A stretch of 64,000 nucleotides of DNA from Codonopsis lanceolata. Lineage: Eukaryota > Streptophyta > Magnoliopsida > Asterales > Campanulaceae. The position numbers and the translations under genes are program-made. Shown here one piece after another: positions 31,659 to 42,378 of the stretch. Numbering within the stretch: position 1 is the stretch's first letter; every line of letters begins with the position of its first letter. Where the stretch lies: contig CM028380.1 in the NCBI GenBank assembly GCA_013146195.2, forward strand, positions 82,376,407-82,440,406, in the 5' to 3' direction. The notes under the pieces were generated by a model that saw only the letters and a program-made list of their open reading frames with translations, had not been told where the DNA came from and searched no databases.

Positions 31659-33955
31659 TATTTGCACCAAGTTAAAAAATTAAATTAACTCGCATCTTTC
31701 TCCTAGGGTCGTGGTACCGCAGAACGTGGGAGGTTCTTTGCGATGGACCAACCTATTAAAACAAAACAAATTAATGTCAACATATATAAATATAAATATA
31801 AATATATTTTTTTTCCACCAAGTTAAAGATATATTTACCTCCTGTGGTACAGTAGTGAACGATGGAGGTTGCTGCGATGGACCAACCTCGTACACCAAAC
31901 CTTGATCACATGGAGAGCAACTATCTTTCATCGACTCGACATACTCAAACAAACTAGGATCACGCTTTGGTTGATTTGGACTTTTAGCCTTTGGGGGCTT
32001 CGGACGACCACGAGTGCGAGTCTCATCATGGGGCACAATCAATGACGTTGTTACCGGCTCAACCTCCATCATTCTTTTGAGTATCAACAATTTCTTTGAC
32101 ATGTCGCCTTCATGAAATTTTGCAACAACATGTTCCCAACTCTTATATAATCGAAGTCTCCATTTCGACGTAACACTAATATCAACATTCTCATTTTTGC
32201 CGGTAACATATCTAATTTCCTCCGTAATGCATTAACCGATCAATAGGAATTGGCACGTCATTTCTCATATTCACTATCTCATGCGCACAAGGTAGTCCGC
32301 ATGTCTTTCTCAAGACACACCCACACAACAATGGGTCTACATGACCATCCTCTGCAAACTGCTTCATTTGATCATATATCTTATTCATCGCAATAATCGA
32401 CACCAAACCTCGTAGGTGTTGAAATAACACTGATTTGAATTTCTGTAGAACCATTGTTCGACTCTTCGCAAATGAACCCTTGATTGCAATATGTGAGGTC
32501 TCAATGAGTGTGTGAATTTGTTTCCAACATGTCTCAAAATCACCTTGGCTCGGATTGAAGTGTCTTTTCAACGCCGAATGTTGACTCTCCACCCTAAAAT
32601 AAGATACAATTAATAACAATGTTAGGTATTTTTATATCATTTATAAATTTAGAGAAATAAATTAAATATTAAAAACATATAAATACCTGCTTGTTGTGTT
32701 ATTGTCGAAATGCATTATATTATTCGTCCAACAAGACACAAACCTTTCCTTATACGGCCCTAACCATTGGTTCATGACATATTGAGTCGGATAATCGTGA
32801 AATCATTGTAGTCTCAGAAGGTATTCATCATATCTTGACTCGGTTTTTGCGACCACCAACGTATTCCAAGAAACAATAAATTGATCCCATAATTCTTTCG
32901 TGCGAACATTTTCTTACAATTTGCCACAATGTTTTTATTAATATGCCACCGACAAAGAAAATGTTTTGATGTTGGAAAAGTTACCTCAACTGCATTCATC
33001 AACGCAAGTTCTCGATCAGTGACAATCACAGTGGGTAGAGAGGATTGATTCATCAATGCTTTCAAGATAGTAAGTGCCCAAATGTAGTTCTCTTCTTGCT
33101 CAAACCCCATATAAGCAGATGCAACCAAAAATGTCATGTTTGTCGGCGTGACACCAACGATCTCCAATAAGGGTAACTTGTACCTGTTTGTCTTGTAAGT
33201 GCAATCCATCAAGAGAACGTTTGGAAAAGAACGCAATAAGTCAACGCTCGTAGGGTGAGCAAAGAACAAATCCTTCACAGTGTTAGTCGACTCACATCTC
33301 CTATGATGATAGTAATATCCATGCTCAATCAATTTCGAAACAAGCCGCTTGATCTGCGATCGACCATCACGCCCAAAAATCTATTCTTCATACGACAATT
33401 GTACACGCCTTTAATGAGGACTTATTATCTTTAAATTTTTGGTGTAAACCCATCAAAATGTCCTTTGGCCGAGTATTGCCGTTTGACATGTCCAGAACAT
33501 ATTCTTTCTCCTCCCTGTACTAATCGACCAATATATGAGTGGCCATGCGATGAGGCTCTTGTGAATGATTGTGCACCCCACATTCAACCGAAAGTTCCCA
33601 TTCTCCATCACCGGATACTTATGCGCCTCAAGCGAAATGGACATCCACACTTCTTCGATCCACGTTCTCTCCTACCATCTTCCTTTGTTACTTCTGTTGT
33701 TGTTTTACTCAAATCATCAACAACCTTTGATTTAGATTGACGTTGATACCCATTACGTTCGCAACCCAAATACAGTCGTGGTCCTCTCTTACCCGTTCCA
33801 CTGTCCGACCTAGTAGTAACTATCACAAAACCATGTTCCTTTCCTGTGGCACGTACCCAATCACACAAATCCTCTCGAGATGGAAAATGTGCATGCGTTG
33901 TGAACACATCCGTGTAATCTACAACAATATCTTGAATTGGACCTCGCAACACTAG
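30839..33955 (-). pseudogene. MuDR-type transposase with OTU-like protease tail
   Basis: Order on the minus strand: N-terminal FAR1/MuDR-type DNA-binding region (about 33955-33560; FPSREDLCDWVRATGKEHGF, KCGCPFRLR); transposase core (about 33332-32814; NVLLMDCTYKTNRYKLPLLE with first Asp, PTVIVTDRELALMNAV with second Asp, KHFLCRWHINKN); then VESQHSALKRHF and a SWIM-type zinc finger CGCVLRKTCGLPCAHEI (to about 32220); a basic linker (RTRGRPKPPKAK; 32102-31830); and an OTU-like part (31560-30839) with VNVAADGHCGFRAIA (Asp and Cys of the catalytic motif), MGHLVAS and NGDHFIQ. Frameshifts near 33600, 32850, 31390 and 31240 break it. A short exon at about 31735-31680 resembles the preceding one. 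The OTU assignment rests on DGHC motif and order. Confidence 0.8.
31604..31656. repeat. (TA)n microsatellite
   Basis: About 26 TA units inside an intron of the MULE transposase gene. Confidence 0.9.
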
Positions 33956-34006
33956 GCTCTACCGGGATGTCTTTGAATCACGGAAAAAAAATTGCATGTC
34001 AATTAC

Positions 34007-34240
34007 ACACTGTGCGGCCAACACTTTGTGCACAAATTAAAGACTGTGCGGCATATGATTTGTGCACAAAACAAGGACTGTGCGGTAGACATTTAGTGCA
34101 CATGAAGGGACGTGTGCGGCGAATGTCTTGTGCACACAAGAGGGAGTGTGCGGCGACTGTCTTGTGCACACAAGAGGGAGTGTGCGGCGACTGTCTTGTG
34201 CACACAAGAAGGAGTGTGCGGCAAACCATAGCCGCACACG
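34007..34240 (-). repeat. Right subterminal array of 34-bp repeats in the MULE
   Basis: Six to seven units with TGTGCGGC and TTGTGCACA blocks at 33-35-bp spacing; two neighbouring units near 34147-34214 are almost identical. Read on the minus strand they match the left array unit. The array ends about 385 bp from the element terminus, nearly the same distance as on the left, and lies just upstream of the transposase start at 33955. Confidence 0.8.
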
Positions 34241-34581
34241 ACGAACATGAATTTTTTGGAATTTAAGCAAAATTTGATGAAAAATTAAGTTTTAATAGAA
34301 TAAAATACAAGTAATACTTACATTATGTGTTTCAATTACTTCTTTTTGCTCCATGTTTGATATTTTTTAACAATATGATGTAGGGTAGGGTTGTGGAGGA
34401 ACTAAAAAAAAGGAAGAATGGTGGGAAAGGAAGAAGTAGCTAGCTGTATCAAGTTTGGGGTGTAGGTAGAATGTTAAAATATTATAGAATGACATTAGTT
34501 TAATTAAGTTATGGGGTGTTCTTTTAGGTTGGAGGGTTTATTTGGTCATTTCACGCAATGTCATTTTTGCAATTTTATAAC

Positions 34582-34625
34582 TTGGGGTGTAGAGAGAAGA
34601 TGTTGGTGTGTGGTTAGCCTGGCCC
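34582..34625 (-). repeat. MULE right terminal inverted repeat (44 bp)
   Basis: It is the inverted partner of 27857-27900, reading GGGCCAGGCTAACCACACAC inward; the single difference is C for T at position 4. Confidence 0.9.
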
Positions 34626-34663
34626 TATGTATTATTGTTGATTTGATTTTCATTGTTAAAACA

Positions 34664-35690
34664 CTAGTACTCTTGCCCGTGCCGATGGCACGGCGCCAGT
34701 TTAAAAATTTATCAATAAATAAAACAGATATTGTAGAAATGAACTACTAAAAATATTATTTTTTAAAAAAATTGACTTTCAAACGGGGTCTCTTTATCCG
34801 GAACCGAGGGATTAATTAATAATTTGCATACGAAATTATAGGTCGGACAAAAATTAAATTGTTTAAGTTAATTACGATAAAAATTAAAAAGAAAAAAATA
34901 AATATTTTAAATTACAAAACTTACGTTTTTTTTTGTTTTTTTTAATTTGCATACGTAATTACGGGTAGGAAAAAAATTAAATTGATTAAGTAAATTACGA
35001 TAACAATTAAAAAGGGAAAAAATACAAATACAAATTTTCGCAACCATAAAACTATAAAATTGTAAAATATTAACTGTAAAATCGTAATATCTCAGTAAAA
35101 GAGTAACTAATTTTTGCAAATAACTGTAAAACCGTAAAATATTAATTGTAAAATATTACATGTAAAATAATAACTGTAAGTAAACCGTAATATCTCAATA
35201 GTTTTCACAGTAATAAAATAGAGATTGAAAAAAACGTGATAAAAATGGTTGAGATTGTAAAATTAAACGTGACAGAAAGATTCTTTATATTTCATATATA
35301 TCAATATTACATTGAAATGAATGCCCGCACATAATTTTTCGTTTAAAAATTTGACATTCATCAACTTTTTAAAAACTATAATGAAAATTCTTTAAAAAAA
35401 AATCGAGAGACATTATTTGGAAATTGGTGTTACAAAATAATTTTTTATTCAATAACCGTAGAATCTTGGTAAAACAATAAATTGATTAATTTGTATACAA
35501 AATTACGGTTCTGAAAAAACGGGCCGGACAAAAAGCTTACGATAACATTTAAAAAGAAGAAAAAAATATTTCAATTAATTTGTATAAGAAATTATGGATC
35601 GAAAAAAAAATTGATTAAGTTAATTACGATAACATAAAACTGTAAAACCGTAAAGCAAAATCAGCCGAGTCATTCATTAAAGACAGAACG
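34664..35690 (-). mobile_element. Helitron 3' end, left inverted arm
   Basis: Read on the minus strand the end is a perfect 7-bp stem with 3-nt loop (CCGTGCC ATC GGCACGG, 34677-34693), then GCAAGAGTA and CTAG at 34667-34664, followed by T. This is the canonical Helitron 3' end (hairpin shortly before CTRR, insertion before T). The arm, about 1 kb and AT-rich, is repeated inverted at 43290-44268 with many small differences. No Rep/helicase gene is present. Confidence 0.75.
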
Positions 35691-35770
35691 CATTTGATTC
35701 ACAAATTTAAACACACATTGAATGGGTTTAGTGTTCCTGAAATGGATAAAAACTAATTAAAGACAGAATG

Positions 35771-36509
35771 CATCTCATTTTGCAATCCCACACTTTCATC
35801 ATAATTTTTGCTAATTTCTTGATTGGAAGGATATCTGCTGGATCTAGTACGAACAAAAAACATGACTTAAATGAAAACTTGAACAGCCAGTGCACTAAAA
35901 GATGTTCTGATGATGACTCCATACATGGGGAATTTAACAAAAGGGGATTACTTACAAAATTGTGGATTGTGGAGATAGATAATGATGAAAACCAAAAATC
36001 CTAATTGCATTGAAAGCATATATAAAGGAAAATAAAGTAGTCCAAGCTAATCAAAACTGAAAAGTATGGTATCCATGTTACTGATGAAGGTGAATGCGCA
36101 AGTAGTGTTCTCACGTAAGAGCTGCATCTGAGTTCTTGGAAATGACTCAGTGAAACCGAGCTTGAGTCAGTCGCAAAGCTTCTGGGCCCACCACGAAACT
36201 TCTTCTTGTGACAAAGGAATCTCATCATCCTATAAGGTGGTTTGTCCAGTATATTAATTATAAATTCAACTGATTATTTGATTGTGCTTGTTTGAAAATC
36301 CATCTAATTTGAAAAAAAATCAATTGATTTTGCTGTATAGAAAGAAGTATCAGCTGAAGATTTCTCCAAACTTGATGACTTCGATTTGGGGTTATATCAA
36401 AACAATGGTGTATTGGCATCTGAACTGGATCAGAAGTTGTGCCATTTGCTCATTGAACAACAGGAAAGCCACATTGTGGAGCTTGAGTCTAAATTGCGAC
36501 AGACCGATT
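35771..36509 (+). pseudogene. Captured gene fragment, POLAR-like
   Basis: The clearest part, 36336-36509, reads KEVSAEDFSKLDDFDLGLYQ, NNGVLASELDQKLCHLLIEQ and QESHIVELESKLRQTDSK. This acidic coiled-coil pattern fits POLAR-type proteins, plant cell-division polarity factors, as I remember them. An upstream frame at 35768-36004 (GRISAGSSTNKKHDLNENLN) may be an earlier exon. Only a fragment is present and it lacks a complete gene structure; it lies between Helitron ends, which commonly carry captured exons. The name is tentative. Confidence 0.4.
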
Positions 36510-36639
36510 CAAAGAGAGAGAGTACGAACCTTGCAGAAAAGAGAAGGGTCATCAAGAAAATCTTCAACATGCCACCCGGGTAGCGTCTCAATCAAGTACT
36601 CGAATATGCTCATTAAGATCACAGTCTTTACATAGTATT

Positions 36640-37430
36640 GCTCTGTCCTGACGACAAAACACCAAGCCCCTTTTCTCCTGAAAAAAACAATGGAACAATT
36701 TTTAATCAAGAAAAACATAAGGGTTAAAATTCTTGATTCACTTTTGTACCTGGCAGATGTCACATATAGGGGTCTTTAGGGGTAGGAGAGAGGAGAGTCA
36801 AACGGGGGTGTTTGTCGGCGAGCTTATTAGCATGGTGGACACGGTGGTCGCAGGCGTGCATAGTGCCTCATCTGTAGAGCGAAGATGCGGATGCTTCATC
36901 TTTATCACATACATCATCACCTTGGATCTTCATTTGACACTTGTGAAAACAGAGAGGAAGAGTGGTTAAGTACCTATAATGGAAAAATAGTGTGCTTGGC
37001 AGGGGTATACATTTTCAAAAAACCATGCAGATTTCACATCCATCATAACCAGGAGAACAAAGAGAAACAAAAAAAATATAGAAATGAAACATCTTCAGTT
37101 TGGATCTAATATTCAACAAAACAAACCTAAGTCCTTTGTAATCATAGAACAAAATAAGAGAGTAGAGGGACTGCATAGCTAATAATATAATCAGACATCT
37201 TACAACAAAATTAGAGTTCTGCGGTTGATACAGCTCAAACCATGGAATGATGGTTGGCTTTTTGCGAGATGGCACAGAAAGAAACAGACCCATAACCATT
37301 TTGAAGAAAACATTAAATTCTTGATTATGTTGATACAGTTTGAAACGTGGAATGATGGTTGGTTTTTATGGTAAGTCCAAGGTCGTTGATTATGTTGGCT
37401 TGTGTAGGGTTAGAGTATCCACACTGTAAA
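36640..37430. other. Unassigned sequence within the Helitron-bounded block
   Basis: Short unrecognised frames on both strands. A phrase of about 35 bp (TTGATACAG...GGAATGATGGTTGG) is repeated at about 37225 and 37328. No domain is identified. Confidence 0.35.
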
Positions 37431-37815
37431 AGTACTCAAATATAAACACATTTGAGCATGTATATAAATGTATCTTACTCGAGCAAAAATGAAAATAGTA
37501 AAAATACAATTGACCATCGACCCACTCACACAATCAAATATAAATACAGTTGAGTGTATACACACACATATAGCCAATATAAATATGGTTGAGCATATGT
37601 ATGTGCTCACACATAAACGAATATAAATATGATTGAGATAGCATATGTATATAAACACACATAGAACGAATATAATTGTAATTCAGCACATGTATACTCA
37701 CAGATATCAAATATATATGTGATTCAGCATACGTGTACACACGGAGATCAAATATATATGTGATTCAAAGATATGTGTACACACGGAGATCGAATATAAA
37801 TAAGATTGAGCACAA
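37430..37815. repeat. Degenerate minisatellite (about 45-60-bp units)
   Basis: At least seven imperfect units share a core of AATATAAATA(T/C)-GATTGAGCA-TATGTAT-ACACACA. The last two (about 37695-37800) are nearly identical across ACACACGGAGATC-AATATA. There is no reliable open frame across it. Confidence 0.7.
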
Positions 37816-37859
37816 CAGATTACATTCCCTCTATAAGAACTCTATAAGATTGTATTGGA

Positions 37860-38545
37860 ACGAACTGATTAGATAAACTTTACATCTAACACTTCATTTC
37901 ATCTAACACTTCATTTACATCTAACACTTCATTTCATTTCATGCGAACGTAACAAGAAGATCATTCAGATTTGATAAACTTTGATTAGATTTCCTAATCA
38001 GTTTGTTATTCCAAAGAACAGCTTTATAGTGACAGGTTATCTAATCAGTTCATTTCATACCAAAGCACAACTTTACATCAATGCCAGAACAGTAATATAT
38101 ATTTTTCAGTAATATATATTTTTCAAGCTAAAAGCAAATGATTTGGAATAATTTGGAATAACAATCAAGGTAACTTCGATGTCGGGTTATCTAATCGGTA
38201 ATATATTACGATTGTTATTCAAGTGTTAGATAAACAACTAATTGTTGTCATAGATAAACAACTATGACAGGTGACATTTGGAATAACAATCGAATATATA
38301 TTTTTCATGCTAAAATGATTTGGAATAACACCTTTTTGCAAAGCACGCTTTACTGTTGCCATAGGACGATGTAAAGGAAATCTAATCAAAGTTTATCTAA
38401 CACTTCATTTCATACCAAAGAAAAAAAACTTTTGTCCAATATAAAGGAAATCTATAGAAGCAAATGTTGTGCTCTTGAAATATATATTGGAAACATTTGC
38501 CACCTGTCACTATAAAGCTGTGCTTTGGAATAACAAACTGCTGCA
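37860..38545. repeat. Foldback-rich region
   Basis: CTAATCAGTTTGTTATTCCA plus following sequence to ACAGGT (about 37994-38036) is matched inverted at about 38494-38545 (CACCTGTCACTATAAAGC...GGAATAACAAACTG). Short repeats such as ATCTAACACTTCATTT occur several times in both orientations. This looks like a decayed or rearranged inverted-repeat element. Confidence 0.5.
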
Positions 38546-39929
38546 TCATTCCTAATTGTATACTAACTGGCCTTTATAACTAAGAACTGTGAATATTTGA
38601 ATCAACTTCATTGTTTCACCTATCAGCTTGTAATTTGTGGAAAAGGTATATAATAAATTTGGGAGAAGAATATGGTGCCTTGATGAATTTACATACGTGC
38701 TGTCATAATAAAAGGAGCAGATAATATTATGCAGACTATCCATACTTTTGACCATTTGAATTTCTTTCATGTATTGTCTGAATTATACGGGTTCCAACTG
38801 CCATTTACCAAAGTGGACGTGTCTAAATTAAAAGTCCAGTCAGTTTTGTGCAATTAAGCTAAGAGGTTGTAAATAGAATTAAAAACGAAACTTGGAAATC
38901 TTACAATTGGTGTACAATCGCAGAGGGAAAAAAACAGAAAGAGCTGGAAATCTTTTTGCAAAAAATGCCTAAAAAACTGCCTAATCAGTAATTCATATAA
39001 ACCAAATTCATATAAACATATTCAGAAACTCACTCAAAAGAAAGAGAAACTTACAATTTGGCGGCGGGAGATGATCAGGTTCTCTTTTCCAGAAAAATAA
39101 AAACTCTAGGTGAATACTAAGCATTCAGACATTGAGGCATCTCTACATATAGCAGTTAACTCTACATATAGCAGTTAACTCTAAAGGATGAAATGGGGTT
39201 TTAAATTCAAATTTTAAGGTCATTAAGTTGTTACCTTCACTCAGACAACTGTTGCAACACATGGGTCTGCAGACATAAGTGGGGTAAGTGATTAGCAATA
39301 CTGACACAAAATTGTTCATCTTTATGTACTTGGAGAGGGGTAATCAAGATATACTTATGGTTACTGAATATAAAACATATGACTTTAAGCAATGCATTCC
39401 AAAATATTTGCCCACTGTAATCAAATTACAGTAATTTAACAGACACAAAATACATATTTCAAAGGCAGCAAAATACAAAATACATATTTCAAAGGCAGCA
39501 AACCAAACACAGATTTCCAGGAAGAATCGATGTATATGTGTTAAATACATGTTTGATGGAAGCATTATATCATCATATGTTAAGATATGATTCCAATTGC
39601 CCCCTGCAGATAATTCTTGATATAGGAAATAGTGTAGAGCAATATGATCCATTCTTTCATTTCTTTTGTCCCCGTGACCTGCTACAGCCTATTATTTATA
39701 GGTCTCATTCTTATGGATGCATTAGAAATATAATAAACCTAAATATATGTTCAGTTATCATCTCGAGCCAACTTTTTCTGACATACTAATAACAAAAATT
39801 ATCGTCAAAAGATTTAATAACATTTTCCTTTAGGGAATTCGAAAATGAAAAAACAAACGAAAACGTGATCCGGAAACACCAAGCAACCATAAGTAATTTT
39901 CAAGCTTACCGATTTAGGACCTTACTTTA

Positions 39930-40540
39930 CTAATCGAGCGTGAGACTTCGGACACGAGCCTCGTACTCGCCGTTCAATCGCCGTCGGCCAGGGGCGGACA
40001 CACGGTTGCAGAAGTGGATGCAAGTGAACCCATTTGCAAACCCACCTATCAATATCAACGTGACCCATCTTTCAAAGAGAGGGAGACGGGAGACGGGACC
40101 TGTGCGAGTTCGAGACTTCGAGTTGGAGCCTCTCGCCTTGTCGACGCGTTGCCGTTGACTTGTCCGCTTCGCCTGACCGAGGGAGGAAAACCGGGAGGTC
40201 GGAATTGGGGATTTCAGATTTGGGAAGAGGAGGAGAGTTGGAGTGGAGTCTGTGGAGATTTGGTATTTGGGGATTTCAGATTTTTGTAATCCGTCGTCGG
40301 TTCTGGCTCGTGTACTTCTCGCCGTCGCCACTCGCTCACTCTGTAACTGGTAAGTTGGAGTGAGGGAAAGAAGCAAGGGTTTTGTAGGAAAAGATGAAGA
40401 CTCGGTAAGAGGAATTGAAGAGGACTCGGAAAGAGCTGGGGAGAAGGATACGGACGCAGAGGAAGAAGGGTTGGAAGAGGACTCTGGAAAGAGTTGTGGA
40501 GAGGATACGCACGCCGAGGAAGCCTAACTGCCCTCACTGC
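39930..40540. other. GC-rich, exon-like block, unidentified
   Basis: This block is clearly richer in G+C than its neighbours, has open frames on both strands (minus 40376-39930, 148 codons; minus 40537-40214, 107 codons) and a good donor-like CTG-GTAAGT at about 40350. It also has internal repeats (AGAGGACTCGGAAAGAG / AGAGGACTCTGGAAAGAG). It may be a captured 5' UTR or first exon. I do not recognise a protein. Confidence 0.35.
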
Positions 40541-40878
40541 CCTTCCCTTCGCACATGTGAAATCTAGATCAAATTGGGACCGTTGGATCTTGACAAATGA
40601 ATTGATCTTAGCCCCTGATTAGCTTTAGTCAATTGCGAGCGTGCGAGTATGAGCTCTATTGTATTATAGATTTTATCCTATTTAAGTTATACAAGTTTAA
40701 CTTGACTAAAACTCTTCCATTATCGTAACTTTTCATTTCCTTACTATTTGATTTATACAAGTTATTCATATGATAATTTTATACCCGAAACGGAGAGAGT
40801 AATTATAATTAATACAAACAGAAGACACTGATGCCACACTACTTTATGTTAAAATAATCAATTCCAACAGAAAATTAC

Positions 40879-40883
<5 letters not shown>

Positions 40884-40945
<62 letters not shown>
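40884..40945. repeat. (TA)n microsatellite
   Basis: About 30 TA units. Confidence 0.9.
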
Positions 40946-40949
<4 letters not shown>

Positions 40950-41182
40950 CTTCAATCTTTAAAAAATTGTCATAAAATCTTACGTAAATATTTCAATTAC
41001 ACATTCATATGATCAATTTTAATATTTACCTTAATTTAGTTTTTTTCAAAGTATTCTAATTAAAAAAATTAATTACCTATTACAAATCTAAAAAATCATC
41101 TTATTATAAACAGTTTTTTGTAAAAAAAAAAAACTACGAAAACCGTGTATCGCACGAGTATTGAGTTGTATGAATCTTATTA

Positions 41183-41245
<63 letters not shown>
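41183..41245. repeat. (TG)n(TA)n compound microsatellite
   Basis: About 8 TG units run into about 23 TA units, ending exactly at the left end of the TIR element at 41246. Confidence 0.9.
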
Positions 41246-41248
<3 letters not shown>

Positions 41249-42378
41249 TAATTCTTAATTTTGTCACTTTACAGTTACGAAAAGCTTCGTTAAACTCACT
41301 TTACTACCATTTTTTACAGTTTGGTAACTATACTTTACAAAAAGAATCATGTTAGTCACTCTTTCTCTTTCTTTTTTTTTTTGAATAAATTTCTGAAAAC
41401 CCGAAAATACCCACAGTTAAATTATTTTCATTTTATTTATTTTTTTCCATACCTTCTACTTCTTCCCCCCAATTTGATTTCATAAACTTTGTTAACCCAG
41501 AACTATGGAAAGTTCTTACTTGCAGTTGGCAGTGGAGGTGCTTTGGATTTGAAGGGGCGGTTTTCGTCGGAGCAGAGAGAGGGAGAGGTCTGAGCATTGA
41601 AATTTGTAACAGGGAGTACCGAATTCGATCCCTAGGTTGTGGATGATTTCGTTTTGTTTTGTGAGTTATTAATAACTTTGTTTTGAGTGTTTAGGTTGTG
41701 GATGATTTCGTTTTTGAATAGTGTATGTGAGTGTCGGCGATGTAATTTAGCAGCTGAATTTTTTTAGTTATTAATCTGTTTAACCTTTTCCTTTGAATAT
41801 TAAGAATTTAGATTTGTGTAGTTTTATTTTAGAGAGAAACATGAGGATGTCCCACAGGAAGTTTGAGCACCCAAGGCCTGGGTCACTCGGATTTCTCCCA
41901 AGGAAGCGTGCTGCTCGACACAGGGGAAAGAGAGTCGAAGCTGGAAGTTTTGTGACAGAAGTTTGAGCGAAGCTCGGAACTGAGGCTTGCTTTGCCAAAG
42001 TGAAGAGAGATGAAACATGCTGCTGTGGAGAGTTTTGTGAGAGAGGGAGTCATTTTGGAGATGGAGAAAGGACCCGTGTCTGGGTTGAAATTGCTGGACC
42101 CATTAATAATGTTTATGCCAAGGTTGTTGATTTTGCAGTAATTTATTATTTATGTATATGGAAACCAATGTTGGTGGTGATGGATATTTTAGTATTTTAA
42201 TGTTTTTTAGAGAGGGCATTTTAGTCTTTTCAATGATATACATTAACAAAGATGCACTTCATGCATCATATTGACATTTTTTAATAAAGTATAGTTACCA
42301 AACTGTAAAAAATGGTAGTAAAGTAAGCTTATTAGACTTTTCGAAATAATATGGTGACCAAATTAAAAATTAAGTTAC
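41246..42378. mobile_element. TIR element carrying an RPL3 exon (Pack-MULE-like), 1.13 kb
   Basis: Inverted ends of about 100 bp share a long exact block (CACTTTACTACCATTTTTTA and the next 24 bases, with one base differing at its start) and begin GTTTAATTCTTAATTTT on the left, GTAACTTAATTTTTAATTT read inward on the right. The flanks are TA-rich (left TATATATAT, right ATATATAAA), so the target duplication length is uncertain. The interior carries 41847-41930, the start of ribosomal protein L3, and no transposase. Confidence 0.65.
41847..41957 (+). pseudogene. RPL3: Captured fragment of ribosomal protein L3 (uL3) gene
   Basis: An ATG followed by MSHRKFEHPRPGSLGFLP then RKRAARHRGK is the invariant N-terminus of eukaryotic 60S protein L3; the plant protein has His where this has Pro at residue 11, as I recall. 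Homology stops after about residue 28, where the normal protein continues KAFPKDD, and a stop follows at about 41964. An AG acceptor-like TTTTATTTTAG lies 15 bp before the ATG, suggesting a 5'-UTR intron came along too. The rest of the gene is absent, so it cannot make L3. Confidence 0.75.

Larger units (their letters stand above)
27857..34625. mobile_element. Mutator-like element (MULE), 6.77 kb, with PMD gene and MuDR-OTU transposase
   Basis: The ends are 44-bp inverted repeats with one mismatch, beginning GGGTCAGGCTAACCACACAC on the left and GGGCCAGGCTAACCACACAC read inward from the right. Flanks TATGTGTTA (27848-27856) and TATGTATTA (34626-34634) are a 9-bp target duplication with one change. 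Inside are two convergent degenerate genes: PMD on plus, transposase-OTU on minus. Mirrored 34-bp repeat arrays lie between each end and the start of each gene. Both genes carry stops or frameshifts, so this copy is probably not autonomous, though the ends look recent. Confidence 0.92.

Noticed and set aside
28258..34240. Evenly spaced 34-bp repeats resembling a CRISPR array
   Set aside because: This is a plant transposon subterminal region; units are contiguous degenerate repeats, without unique spacers, and are mirrored at both element ends.
39930..40376. 148-codon minus-strand frame as a gene
   Set aside because: The opposite strand is also open, composition is GC-rich low complexity, and no domain was recognised; listed only as an unidentified block.
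42060..42140. Second captured L3 exon (VDFAVIYY resembling the L3 VDFAYGFFE region)
   Set aside because: The match is too short and the residues around it do not follow L3.
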